Shown piece after piece: positions 27,075 to 36,005 of a DNA stretch of 64,000 bases (positions are counted from its first letter, which is position 1; the number at the start of each line of letters is the position of its first letter). Made by a program: the position numbers and the translations under genes. Below the pieces are notes generated by a model that did no database searches, had not been told where the DNA came from, and worked only from the letters and a program-made list of their open reading frames with translations. The DNA is from Spirochaetales bacterium Spiro_09 (GTDB lineage: Bacteria; Spirochaetota; Spirochaetia; Treponematales; Treponemataceae), in the NCBI GenBank assembly GCA_001604385.1, contig LVBK01000011.1, positions 1-64,000 of the forward strand. Reading direction: 5' to 3'.

Positions 27075-30000
27075 ATGCCGCTCAATCAATCAATACACAA
27101 GGTTCTGGTTATCGGATCGGGCCCCATCATTATCGGCCAGGCCGCAGAATTTGACTATGCCGGAACCCAGGCCTGCCGAACCCTGAAGGAAGAAGGTCTT
27201 GAAGTCGTGCTGGTTAACTCGAATCCGGCAACCATCATGACTGACCGCGATATTGCGGACAAGGTATACATAGAACCGCTTACGGTAGACACCGTCAAAC
27301 GGATTATTGAAATTGAAAAACCCGACTCAATTCTCCCCACTCTCGGAGGGCAAACCGGACTCAACCTTGCCATGGAACTGGCCGGCGAGGGATGGCTCGA
27401 AGCGCATGGGGTAAAGCTCCTGGGTACCAACGCGGAAACCATCCGCAAGGCGGAAGACCGCCAGGCATTCAAGGATACCATGGAATCAATCGGGGAGCCG
27501 TGCATTCTGTCCAAGGTGGTCACAACCTATCCGGACGCGCGCGACTTTGCCCGGGAAATCGGCTTTCCGGTCATTGTCCGCCCTGCCTACACCCTGGGCG
27601 GCTCGGGGGGAGGCATTGCCCTGAACGAGGGCGAGCTGGAAGAAATAGCGCCGAATGGCCTTGCCCTTTCGCGCGTCGGTCAGGTACTGATCGAAAAATG
27701 CATCTCCGGATGGAAAGAAATAGAGTATGAGGTTATCCGCGATTCACGGGGAAACTGCATTATTGTCTGCAATATGGAGAACTTTGACCCGGTCGGCGTT
27801 CACACCGGCGATTCCATCGTTGTCGCCCCGAGTCAAACCCTGACGGACAAGGATCATCAAATGCTCCGGTCAAGCGCGCTCAATATCATCAACGCGCTGG
27901 GGGTCGAAGGCGGATGCAACGTGCAATACGCCCTCCATCCCGATTCCTTCGAGTATGCGGTCATCGAAGTGAATCCCCGCGTCAGCCGTTCCTCGGCTCT
28001 TGCCTCGAAGGCAACCGGGTATCCCATCGCAAAGGTTGCAGCAAAGATCGCGCTCGGATATACCCTGGATGAAATAAAAAATGCCGTTACCGGAAAAACC
28101 TATGCCGCCTTCGAACCGGCACTGGACTACTGCGTCGTGAAAATTCCGCGGTGGCCCTTCGACAAATTCGTCAATGCCAAGCGAAAACTGGGAACCCAGA
28201 TGCAGGCAACCGGCGAGGTCATGGCTATAAGCTGGAATTTCGAGGGAGCCCTGATGAAGGCGGTACGGTCGCTTGAACAGAACGTCTGGTCGCTGTGGCA
28301 CCGGAAGTTCGCGGCAATGACGAGCGAAGAACTGATGAAACGCATTACCGAAAAAATTTCGGACGAGCGGCTGTGGGAAATCAGCGAGCTGATGCGGCGC
28401 GGAACGCCTTCCTCGACAATTCACGAAATAACCATGATCGACATGTGGTTTTTGAAGCGTATCGAGCACATTCTGGATATTGAAAAGCGGCTTTCGCTCG
28501 GGGAAAAGGATTATGACACCATTCTCGAGGCAAAAACCGCAGGGTTTCCCGATCGTGAAATTGCCCGACTGCTCGGTATTGCGGAGAAAGAGGTACGATA
28601 CCTCAGGAAGCGCATGAAGATCGTTCCCGGTTACAATATGGTCGACACCTGTGCAGGCGAATTCGAGGCGCTGACCCCCTATTTCTACTCTGCCTACTCC
28701 ACCACAAACGAAGCGGTCGATGAAGAGTTCATGCATCATGTCACCGCGGATACACACGGGTCGTCATCGCTCGAAAAGGGCAAGGTACTGGTTCTTGGTT
28801 CCGGTCCCATCAGGATCGGACAGGGTATCGAATTCGATTATTGCTCGGTTCATTCCGTATGGGCACTCAAGGAGCTTGGGTATGAAACCATCATTGTAAA
28901 TAACAACCCGGAAACGGTATCGACGGACTTCGATATTTCCGACCGCCTCTATTTTGAACCGCTGACACCCGAGGATGTTGAACACATCATAGAAAACGAG
29001 CGCCCCATCGGGGCCGTTGTCCAGTTTGGCGGACAAACGGCAATAAAGCTCACCAAGGCTATTGCCGCGATGGGCGTTCCGATTCTGGGCACCTCGGCCC
29101 AGAACGTTGACCGTGCCGAAGACCGGGAACTGTTCGACAAGGTACTCGAAACGACCGGCATTCCCCGCGCTCCCGGTAAAACGGTCTACACCGCCGAAGA
29201 AGCGATTTCCTGCGCCGCACAAATCGGCTACCCCGTGCTGGTACGGCCCTCCTATGTCCTGGGTGGCCAGGGCATGGAAATTGCCTACAGCGACTCGGAT
29301 ATCCGGGAATTCATGGAGATCATTCATCAAGTCGAACAGGAAAACCCGATTCTGATCGATAAATACATCGAAGGCACGGAAGCGGAGGTTGACGCAGTAT
29401 GCGACGGAACGGACATCCTGATTCCCGGAATAATGGAGCATGTCGAGAGAACCGGCATACACTCTGGCGACTCTATTTCCGTGTATCCCTCGCCGCATTT
29501 GACGACCGAGCAAAAAGAGAAGATGGCGGAGTATTCCCGCCTGCTTGCGAAGGAGCTTCATGTCATCGGGCTGATCAACATACAGTTTATCGCTAAGGGC
29601 AATGACATCTATGTCATCGAGGTGAATCCCCGATCAAGCCGGACCGTCCCCTACATCAGCAAGGTGACCGGCGTCCCGATCGTCGACCTCGCAACCCGCT
29701 GCATGTTCGGCGAAAAACTGGCTGCAATGGGCTGGGGAACCGGCCTGTATCCGGAATCCCCCTACTACGCGGTCAAAATGCCTGTCTTCAGTTTTGAAAA
29801 ACTGTATGGAGTGGAAACCGCTCTCGGGCCGGAGATGAAATCGACCGGGGAAGCCCTGGGAATTGCGAAAAACTGGGAAGATGCCCTGTACAAGGGTTTT
29901 CGGGGCTCCAATATCAAAATACGGACGGACGCACGGGGCAAGGGAACCATTGCGGTATCCCTGCGTGAACGGGACTGGAAAGAAGCGTTGCCGGTCATAC

Positions 30001-30338
30001 GGCGCTATGCCCGATCGGGATTCCGTATTGTCGCCACCGAGGGCACCTGGAAGTATTTGATGGAGAACGGGGTCGACGCGAAGCGCATCGGACGCATCGG
30101 GGAACCAAGCCCGAATATTCTGGAAATGCTGCAAAAAGGCGAGCTTACCCTGGTGGTCAATACCCCGACGAGGGGACGCGACAAAACGCGCAGCGGTTTC
30201 AGACTGCGACGGGCGGCCGTTGAACATAACTGCGCCTGCCTGACGTCGATTGACACCGCGGAAGCCTTTGCCGCCTCCCTTGAACGGGGACTCAACCAGG
30301 TTCTTGAACCCCACGACATTGTCGCGCTGTTCAAATAA
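27075..30338 (+). CDS. carB: Carbamoyl-phosphate synthase large subunit
   Basis: 1,087 residues, full length, with the two homologous ATP-grasp halves: the first begins KVLVIGSGPIIIGQAAEFDY, the second KVLVLGSGPIRIGQGIEFDY near residue 570. NPRVSRSSALASKATGYP and NPRSSRTVPYISKVTGVP mark the equivalent sites. The C-terminal MGS-like regulatory domain starts at about 960. It makes carbamoyl phosphate for arginine and pyrimidine synthesis. A GGAGGG SD is present. Confidence 0.98.
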   Translation: MPLNQSIHKVLVIGSGPIIIGQAAEFDYAGTQACRTLKEEGLEVVLVNSNPATIMTDRDIADKVYIEPLTVDTVKRIIEIEKPDSILPTLGGQTGLNLAMELAGEGWLEAHGVKLLGTNAETIRKAEDRQAFKDTMESIGEPCILSKVVTTYPDARDFAREIGFPVIVRPAYTLGGSGGGIALNEGELEEIAPNGLALSRVGQVLIEKCISGWKEIEYEVIRDSRGNCIIVCNMENFDPVGVHTGDSIVVAPSQTLTDKDHQMLRSSALNIINALGVEGGCNVQYALHPDSFEYAVIEVNPRVSRSSALASKATGYPIAKVAAKIALGYTLDEIKNAVTGKTYAAFEPALDYCVVKIPRWPFDKFVNAKRKLGTQMQATGEVMAISWNFEGALMKAVRSLEQNVWSLWHRKFAAMTSEELMKRITEKISDERLWEISELMRRGTPSSTIHEITMIDMWFLKRIEHILDIEKRLSLGEKDYDTILEAKTAGFPDREIARLLGIAEKEVRYLRKRMKIVPGYNMVDTCAGEFEALTPYFYSAYSTTNEAVDEEFMHHVTADTHGSSSLEKGKVLVLGSGPIRIGQGIEFDYCSVHSVWALKELGYETIIVNNNPETVSTDFDISDRLYFEPLTPEDVEHIIENERPIGAVVQFGGQTAIKLTKAIAAMGVPILGTSAQNVDRAEDRELFDKVLETTGIPRAPGKTVYTAEEAISCAAQIGYPVLVRPSYVLGGQGMEIAYSDSDIREFMEIIHQVEQENPILIDKYIEGTEAEVDAVCDGTDILIPGIMEHVERTGIHSGDSISVYPSPHLTTEQKEKMAEYSRLLAKELHVIGLINIQFIAKGNDIYVIEVNPRSSRTVPYISKVTGVPIVDLATRCMFGEKLAAMGWGTGLYPESPYYAVKMPVFSFEKLYGVETALGPEMKSTGEALGIAKNWEDALYKGFRGSNIKIRTDARGKGTIAVSLRERDWKEALPVIRRYARSGFRIVATEGTWKYLMENGVDAKRIGRIGEPSPNILEMLQKGELTLVVNTPTRGRDKTRSGFRLRRAAVEHNCACLTSIDTAEAFAASLERGLNQVLEPHDIVALFK

Positions 30339-30362
30339 CCGGAAGGCATACGCGCTTTCCGG
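30339..30362. terminator. Hairpin between convergent carB and chemoreceptor genes
   Basis: CCGGAAGGC (30339-30347) pairs with GCTTTCCGG (30354-30362), 9 bp including one G-T wobble, loop of 6 nt. No T tract; likely shared 3'-end hairpin. Confidence 0.45.
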
Positions 30363-30369
30363 CGCCCGG

Positions 30370-32202
30370 TTACACGGTATACAGCGATACTATTTCTTCG
30401 AGCCCGGTTACCGCGCTGTCGGTACCGGCGTTCTCTTCCTGCAGGGCGTCGCTCGCCTGGGCAACCCGGGCGATCCCCTCCACAAGCTCGTTCATCGACT
30501 CCGCGATGGACACGCTCAAATCCCTCAGGCGACTGACCGCTTCCACCATTTCCGCATTCCCCTGCCGCATTTCGCGGGAACTGTCAAACACCGATGACGT
30601 TATTTTCTCGATACTGGACAGGGTAGCGGCCACATCGGAACCCCGGCGGGCGCTTTCCGCGGTAAATTCCCGCATGGAGGTATTCATGTCATGCACCCTG
30701 GCGGTCGCATCCCGAATATCGGAAAAGGCAGACTCGACGCTTGCCGAATCGCCCGCAATACGTGAAATGGAGCGTAAGACCTTGCCCTGGTTTTCGGAAA
30801 TTGTCTTGGACTGCTCGGCAGACAGTTCGGCAAGTTTGCGTATCTCGTCCGCGACGACACTGAAGCCCCGGCCGGCATCCCCGGCATGGGCAGCCTCAAT
30901 GGCGGCATTCATGGCAAGAAGGTTCGTTTGTCCGGAAATATTCGCGATCAGCTCATTCGCCTCGGAAAGATGGGTAGAATTTTTCGAGATCAGGGCAATT
31001 TCCTCGGCCATACCGGACAGGAGCGAACGGTTTTTTTCGACCAGTACAACCAGGGACTCTGTCATCGCGGCGTTTGATTCGGTTAATTTATTCATCCGTT
31101 CATTCGCTTCCACCAGGTCGAGAATCACCGTTCGGGAGCTGACCACCTGCTCTTTCTGTATCGTTATCTGCTGGCCGAGGGAATCTATGTTCCGCGTCAA
31201 CTGCTCGATGGCCGCCGCGGTTTCCGCAACATTCGAGCTTTGATCCTGTATTCTGGTTTTTACCCCGTCCGCATTCGCGTCCATCTGACTGACCGCAGTG
31301 ACAGTTTCATGAACCTGGCTTGTCAGACTGTCCTTCAAATGGGTCAAGGATTCAAGAAGCTGCTTGAGGGACCGGACATTATCGCGCAAACCGGTAAAAA
31401 AACCGTCGGCTGCAAGCAGGGAGGCTCCAATTTCATCGGTAGTAGTAGGCCGTGAACGGGCGCGAAGGTCCCCCGAAGCACCGACCGAAAACCCGCGAAC
31501 CAGGGCATTCAGCGGTTTAATGATGTAACTTGAAAGCTGAAAAATAAGCACCACCACCATGGCAAGCGCCACCAGACAGGCGATCAGGTTCAGATACATA
31601 ATATTGAGCGGGAGCATGCGCCCGGTAAGCGGCACAAGGTTCGCCGTAATATTGGTCATGTACAGAAACAAACTGGTACCGGTGAATATACCCCCGACAT
31701 AGAAGACCAGCTTGGCCCGGACGGAAAACCACAGGTAACCGGAGGGAAAGCGACGTTTCAGGTAGCCCTCCATACGGTTTATCAAAAGGGCCACGAAGGG
31801 AATCATGATCATCAATTCAAAGGCGACAATAAAGCCGGCAGTTATTACCAGGACATGGGGAAACGAAGAACCGACCCTGGCGACAACCAGGATACTACAT
31901 ATTGCAATGACCAGGACAAGAGAGCATAACGCACAGGCGAACACCAGATGAAAGCGCCGCCTGACAGACCGCTCGTCCTGCAAGCGGTCAATGGAACGAA
32001 GCAACAGGTGGCATACCGTCAGGAAGGCGGCGGTCTCGGCAAGCAAGAAAAGGTAACTTTCAGGCAACGAAAGCAAAAAAACAAGCTCCGGCAGGGCAAA
32101 AAAACCGGTCAACACCGCAAAAGGAGCCAGAAGTCCCAGCGGGAAAAAAGCTATTCCCAAACCGACAAAGAGTGCTGCTGCCTCGATGTGTAGTCTTTTC
32201 AT
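30370..32202 (-). CDS. Methyl-accepting chemotaxis protein with polytopic membrane sensor region
   Basis: 610 residues from an ATG at 32202 (GGAAGGGA SD). The first 240 residues contain about six membrane helices and no large periplasmic domain. A HAMP-like region at about 240-290 follows, then the signalling domain with the hairpin tip [28 protein letters not shown] (positions about 445-472; core [13 protein letters not shown]). It should couple to CheA/CheW. Sensing is probably intramembrane or through a membrane partner. The ATG overlaps the upstream acyltransferase-like gene by ATGA. Confidence 0.9.
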   Translation of the reverse strand: MKRLHIEAAALFVGLGIAFFPLGLLAPFAVLTGFFALPELVFLLSLPESYLFLLAETAAFLTVCHLLLRSIDRLQDERSVRRRFHLVFACALCSLVLVIAICSILVVARVGSSFPHVLVITAGFIVAFELMIMIPFVALLINRMEGYLKRRFPSGYLWFSVRAKLVFYVGGIFTGTSLFLYMTNITANLVPLTGRMLPLNIMYLNLIACLVALAMVVVLIFQLSSYIIKPLNALVRGFSVGASGDLRARSRPTTTDEIGASLLAADGFFTGLRDNVRSLKQLLESLTHLKDSLTSQVHETVTAVSQMDANADGVKTRIQDQSSNVAETAAAIEQLTRNIDSLGQQITIQKEQVVSSRTVILDLVEANERMNKLTESNAAMTESLVVLVEKNRSLLSGMAEEIALISKNSTHLSEANELIANISGQTNLLAMNAAIEAAHAGDAGRGFSVVADEIRKLAELSAEQSKTISENQGKVLRSISRIAGDSASVESAFSDIRDATARVHDMNTSMREFTAESARRGSDVAATLSSIEKITSSVFDSSREMRQGNAEMVEAVSRLRDLSVSIAESMNELVEGIARVAQASDALQEENAGTDSAVTGLEEIVSLYTV

Positions 32203-33239
32203 GATGATGTCCCTTCCTTCTTCCCGCGTATGTGCAGGAGAATTTCGTCTTTCCATGCACCAACCCATTCACGCGTTACGGCCGGGTCGGTCGACAATTC
32301 GGGGTGCAGCTGCATGCACAGGCTTAATCGACCTCTCCAGGTCACACAGCCAGACGCGATTTTGAAAAACAGCATGGGAGGCGGCGCAAACAACCAGTCG
32401 CCGTCAATATCGGTTCCTTTGAATGCCCCCTCATCGTCCCACACGCCGATATTCGAAAAGACCCCGGCCATCCATTGCGAGGTAACCCGGTCTATTTTAA
32501 TGATGTGCCGTTTGACCGAACGGGAAACGGCCCGAAGCGCGGTGTAGGCAAGCCAGTTTGCCCACTGCTCGCCGCGGGACAGGGCCCGGTATACCCGTTC
32601 GTGGACGCCTTCGGGAGACATACCCTTTTCCACGACTACCCGCACATAGGTGGTATGGTTTTCGGTATCGCACGTGCGGACAACCTTGCCCCGGACATTG
32701 ACGGGTACCATCCAGGGAATGAAGGGCGTCTTGTCGCTGACGCGTCGTTGCACTACCGTACTCAGGGCCGAGAGCAGGAGCGAATTGACCGTAACACGGT
32801 TACGCCGGCACCAGAGCCTGATATTGATAGTTGTCATTTCATCGAATACATGCCAGGCGACCGTTTCGGAAGGACGGTCGGAGCGGGAGGGAACACCATC
32901 CGTAAACGGCGGGTCCCAGACAATTCGCCTGCGCGGCATGGCATACAGGGGCAGGCTTTTAAAAAAAGGACCCCACGAGATCTCTTTCTCGTGGGGCATC
33001 AGGGGAAGAGAGTCCAGACACACGCCTCTCGAGCGCAAGATGTCGGCAAACCCGCCAATTCCATCATAGTCGGCGTGCGATTTATACACCCATTCCACCT
33101 CGGAGGAATCAGGCGGAATACGGCCAAACCGGATGCCGATATGATCCCCAAGATCTTCCGAAGCCTCGAACCATGGCCTGATCGGATCGCGGGAGCCCTT
33201 CATCGGGCCCTGGCCAGACTGCGCGTGTGTCGGTTTCAT
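32199..33239 (-). CDS. Acyltransferase of the CoA-dependent (condensation/WS-DGAT-like) superfamily
   Basis: 346 residues, no signal peptide or membrane segment. [10 protein letters not shown] (about residues 54-63) matches the H-x-x-x-D-G catalytic motif of condensation, wax-ester synthase and chloramphenicol-acetyltransferase-like enzymes. Further fits: [21 protein letters not shown] and [11 protein letters not shown] near the C-terminal half. The ATG at 33239 has AGGGA upstream. Translationally coupled to the following chemoreceptor. Substrates unknown. Confidence 0.65.
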   Translation of the reverse strand: MKPTHAQSGQGPMKGSRDPIRPWFEASEDLGDHIGIRFGRIPPDSSEVEWVYKSHADYDGIGGFADILRSRGVCLDSLPLMPHEKEISWGPFFKSLPLYAMPRRRIVWDPPFTDGVPSRSDRPSETVAWHVFDEMTTINIRLWCRRNRVTVNSLLLSALSTVVQRRVSDKTPFIPWMVPVNVRGKVVRTCDTENHTTYVRVVVEKGMSPEGVHERVYRALSRGEQWANWLAYTALRAVSRSVKRHIIKIDRVTSQWMAGVFSNIGVWDDEGAFKGTDIDGDWLFAPPPMLFFKIASGCVTWRGRLSLCMQLHPELSTDPAVTREWVGAWKDEILLHIRGKKEGTSS

Positions 33240-33374
33240 GTGTTTCCCTGCATCAATTCAACGTAATGATCGGATTATCTCACGGATAACCGTTTCAGGG
33301 TAACACCTGATAATCTGGCAGTCAAGTTAAAAATTACACATTTATACAACCGCACGCTCCGTCCGGCCCCCTGT

Positions 33375-33692
33375 TCACCCGTTTATATATGAACAACAGT
33401 AATCCGCAATCTCGGGAACCCGAATATCAAATGAGGACTGTGCAGGAACGGTAAAACTCTCCCCGGCACCATAGGTTTTAAACGACGCTTCCCCGGCAAG
33501 TTTTACCTCGGCGGAACCGGCAAGAATTTCCATAATCTCGGCGGAACCCGTAGAAAATGTATATTCTCCGGCAAGCATAATGCCCAGGGTCTTTTTGACG
33601 CCATTGCCAAATAGCACCGTGCGGCTGGTGACCTTCCCGTCAAAATACACATTGGCCTTCTTGACTACCGTCACCTGTTGAAACTCATCCAT
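33375..33692 (-). CDS. ppnP: Pyrimidine/purine nucleoside phosphorylase, PpnP family
   Basis: 105 residues, one cupin domain. Very clear family pattern: [45 protein letters not shown], and the ending [16 protein letters not shown]...DYCCSY. Escherichia PpnP (about 94 residues) splits several nucleosides with phosphate. The ATG at 33692 has GGGAGAA upstream; the in-frame extension to 33893 is leader sequence. Confidence 0.93.
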   Translation of the reverse strand: MDEFQQVTVVKKANVYFDGKVTSRTVLFGNGVKKTLGIMLAGEYTFSTGSAEIMEILAGSAEVKLAGEASFKTYGAGESFTVPAQSSFDIRVPEIADYCCSYING

Positions 33693-33706
33693 AACATTTC
33701 TCCCAT

Positions 33707-33759
33707 GGCGGAAAGCTTCCGCCAGAGGCACTATACACAAGAGAGGCAGAAACCGGCAA
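33707..33759 (-). promoter_or_regulatory. ppnP promoter and 5'-UTR hairpin
   Basis: On the minus strand TTGCCG (33754-33759), 18-nt spacer, TATAGT (33730-33735). Immediately downstream GGCGGAA-GCT-TTCCGCC (33707-33723) forms a 7-bp hairpin just upstream of the SD and could protect the mRNA or modulate translation. Confidence 0.5.
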
Positions 33760-33934
33760 GAGGACAGGATGAGGCAGAGCGGGCGACGTTCGTTGAAGCG
33801 GGATCGGAACGAACCCGCCGCGAACTGCGGAGCCGCCGCACAGACAGAGGGACAAAGCGCGATCTGGCCAAAGGCAGACAAAACAGCATCCACCGAAGAA
33901 ACCTGTATATTTTTTGAATAATCAGGGATTATTC

Positions 33935-33948
33935 TGCATAATTATGCA
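33935..33948 (+). promoter_or_regulatory. Palindromic operator candidate upstream of asnB
   Basis: Perfect 14-bp palindrome TGCATAATTATGCA, 8 nt upstream of the asnB -35 box. It fits the shape of ArgR-type boxes (TGnATWWWWATnCA) and could equally be an AsnC/Lrp-type site. The regulator is not identified. Confidence 0.45.
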
Positions 33949-33956
33949 TAAACCCC

Positions 33957-33985
33957 TTGCACAAGAATTCAGTTTTCGCTATTAT
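33957..33985 (+). promoter_or_regulatory. asnB promoter
   Basis: TTGCAC (33957-33962), a 17-nt spacer and TATTAT (33980-33985). Transcription would begin near 33992, about 160 nt before asnB, and run straight into the terminator at 34008-34071. Confidence 0.7.
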
Positions 33986-33992
33986 CCAGGAT

Positions 33993-34217
33993 ATGCAGAG
34001 AAGCAACGGGGCTTCCCGCGCATGGTTATTGACCTCAAACGTCCGTAACCGTACGCGGGAAGCCCCTTTTTACTGGTTTCCTGCATCGGGAGTCACGGGA
34101 AAAGCGACAGAAGGTGGCTACCCGGATACCTATACGAGGAGGAATGAGCAATGTGTGGAATCGTCGGCGCGTTTGACATCAGGACAAGTACGGAGCCATT
34201 CCGTAATCAGGTATTGA
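33993..34217 (+). other. Possible leaderless leader ORF overlapping the asnB start
   Basis: An ATG at 33993 lies 7 nt after the -10 box, the same spacing as the predicted leaderless genes of this window. It opens MQRSNGASRAWLLTSNVRNR, with Asn at positions 5, 16 and 19; codon 5 (34005-34007) abuts the terminator's first arm. The frame stays open through the terminator and past the asnB start to 34217 (74 codons). It may be translated as a leader peptide or be chance; no protein family is recognised. Confidence 0.3.
34008..34071 (+). terminator. Intrinsic terminator in the asnB leader (attenuator candidate)
   Basis: GGGGCTTCCCGCG (34008-34020) pairs perfectly with CGCGGGAAGCCCC (34054-34066), 13 bp, followed by TTTTT (34067-34071). 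A weaker inner stem, GGTTA with TAACC, extends it. The only gene reading in this direction is asnB, 80 nt downstream, and the upstream neighbour is on the other strand, so this sits inside the asnB leader. Confidence 0.8.
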
Positions 34218-35851
34218 AAATGGCAAAAACACTCAGGCACCGCGGTCCGGACTGGTCCGGGATCTATTCGGGAGAGCGGGCAATTCTTGCCCACGAACGC
34301 CTCGCAATCGTAGATCCCCTGTCAGGCGGGCAACCCCTGTTCAGCAAGGACGGGAAGCTCGTTCTGGCGGTAAACGGTGAAATATACAACCACATGGAAA
34401 TTCGGGAACGGTATAAGGATTCCTACGAATTTTTAACCATGAGCGACTGCGAGGTAATCCTGGCGCTCTACCGGGACAAGGGTCCCGACTTTCTCGAAGA
34501 CCTTAACGGCATATTTGCCTTTGCCCTCTACGATATCGAAAAGGACCAGTATCTGGTCGGACGCGACCATATCGGCATCATTCCCCTGTATCAGGGTTGG
34601 GATACCGAAGGCCGCTACTATGTCGCCTCGGAATTGAAGGCCCTCGAGGGCGTGTGCACCGAAATTCGGGAATTTCTGCCGGGTACGGTGTATTCGAGCG
34701 CGACGGGAGAGACACGCACCTGGTACACCCGTGACTGGATGGAATACGGGGCAGTAAAGGATTCCAGGACGGATATTGCGGAGCTCCGCGCAGCCCTCGA
34801 GGCGGCGGTCAAACGACAGCTCATGAGCGATGTTCCGTACGGAGTCCTGCTTTCAGGCGGACTCGATTCCTCGGTCATCGCGGCTGTTACCCAGAAATTC
34901 GCGGCAAAACGCATTGAATCGAACGACACGCAGGAGGCCTGGTGGCCACGATTGCATTCCTTCGCAGTCGGGCTCGCCGGATCTCCGGACCTCAAGGCGG
35001 CGCGCGAGGCGGCAGACTTCATCGGAACCGTGCACCACGAAATTCACTTCACGGTGCAGGAAGGCCTCGATGCAATCCGGGATGTCATCTATCACCTGGA
35101 AACCTACGATATAACCACCGTGCGCGCCTCAACGCCCATGTACCTGCTCTCCCGTGCCATCAAAAGCATGGGAATCAAGATGGTCCTGTCAGGCGAAGGC
35201 TCGGACGAGCTTTTTGGTGGCTACCTTTATTTCCATAAGGCGCCGGATGACCGCGAGCTGCACGAGGAAACGGTACGCAAGCTCTCCAAACTGCATTTAT
35301 ACGACTGCCTCCGGGCGAACAAGTCTCTGGCTGCCTGGGGAGTCGAGGGCCGGGTTCCCTTCCTGGACAAGGAGTTTATCGATGTGGCAATGCGCCAGAA
35401 CCCCCGGGACAAGCTGTCCGGCCGCGCGAGCGAGGCAATATCGGCGGACGGGAAACCGCGCATAGAAAAATGGATGCTCCGGGAAGCCTTCAAGGATATT
35501 CTGCCGCCCTCGATCGCATGGCGGCAAAAGGAACAGTTCTCTGACGGTGTGGGCTACAGCTGGATTGATTCCATCAAGGCGCTGTGTGCGGAAAAAGTTT
35601 CGGACGAACAATTCGCCCGCGCCGCCGACCGCTTTCCGATCAACCCGCCCATGACCAAGGAACAGTACTATTACCGCACCATTTTCGAGGAGTTCTTTCC
35701 CTCCTCGAGCGCGGCGAAAACCGTCGCCTATGAGGCGAGCGTGGCCTGTTCAACGGCAAAGGCCCTCGAGTGGGACGCTGCCTGGAAAAACATGAACGAT
35801 CCGTCGGGACGCGCGGTGTCCGGCGTGCATGACATGGCCTACGGAAAATAA
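34151..35851 (+). CDS. asnB: Asparagine synthase (glutamine-hydrolysing), AsnB type
   Basis: 566 residues, close to the 554 of Escherichia AsnB. Starts MCGIVGAF with the glutaminase nucleophile Cys2. The amidotransferase domain runs to about 205 (FAVNGEIYNH-like stretch LAVNGEIYNH, LEDLNGIFAFAL). The synthetase domain has the PP-loop VLLSGGLDSSV, then VLSGEGSDELFGGYLYF and EGRVPFLDKEF. GAGGAGGA SD. It converts aspartate and glutamine to asparagine. Expression is probably controlled by the leader upstream. Confidence 0.97.
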   Translation: MCGIVGAFDIRTSTEPFRNQVLKMAKTLRHRGPDWSGIYSGERAILAHERLAIVDPLSGGQPLFSKDGKLVLAVNGEIYNHMEIRERYKDSYEFLTMSDCEVILALYRDKGPDFLEDLNGIFAFALYDIEKDQYLVGRDHIGIIPLYQGWDTEGRYYVASELKALEGVCTEIREFLPGTVYSSATGETRTWYTRDWMEYGAVKDSRTDIAELRAALEAAVKRQLMSDVPYGVLLSGGLDSSVIAAVTQKFAAKRIESNDTQEAWWPRLHSFAVGLAGSPDLKAAREAADFIGTVHHEIHFTVQEGLDAIRDVIYHLETYDITTVRASTPMYLLSRAIKSMGIKMVLSGEGSDELFGGYLYFHKAPDDRELHEETVRKLSKLHLYDCLRANKSLAAWGVEGRVPFLDKEFIDVAMRQNPRDKLSGRASEAISADGKPRIEKWMLREAFKDILPPSIAWRQKEQFSDGVGYSWIDSIKALCAEKVSDEQFARAADRFPINPPMTKEQYYYRTIFEEFFPSSSAAKTVAYEASVACSTAKALEWDAAWKNMNDPSGRAVSGVHDMAYGK

Positions 35852-35968
35852 TGATTCAGGGGCTGACCGCACCCGGTCGGGAATGACGACAGCACAGCTG
35901 CATTTCCTTCCGGACGGCCGGCTGGCCGCCTTGCACGCTCGCCCACCCACATCTTTCTGCCTCTTTTT

Positions 35969-35998
35969 TTGATTCACTCCCTGTTTGTGTGCTACCAT
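35969..35998 (+). promoter_or_regulatory. Promoter of the GH13 gene, predicted leaderless start
   Basis: TTGATT (35969-35974), an 18-nt spacer and TACCAT (35993-35998) with an extended TGC just before it. The ATG at 36006 follows 7 nt later with no SD. Confidence 0.5.
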
Positions 35999-36005
35999 TG
36001 AGTAC

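Noticed and set aside
33725-33920. Small plus-strand open frame between ppnP and asnB
   Set aside because: Arg/Glu-rich with no start signal or family; the region is the ppnP promoter side and spacer.
33993-34071. T-box or known riboswitch in the asnB leader
   Set aside because: No T-box consensus or other conserved riboswitch core is seen; only promoter, hairpin and T tract.
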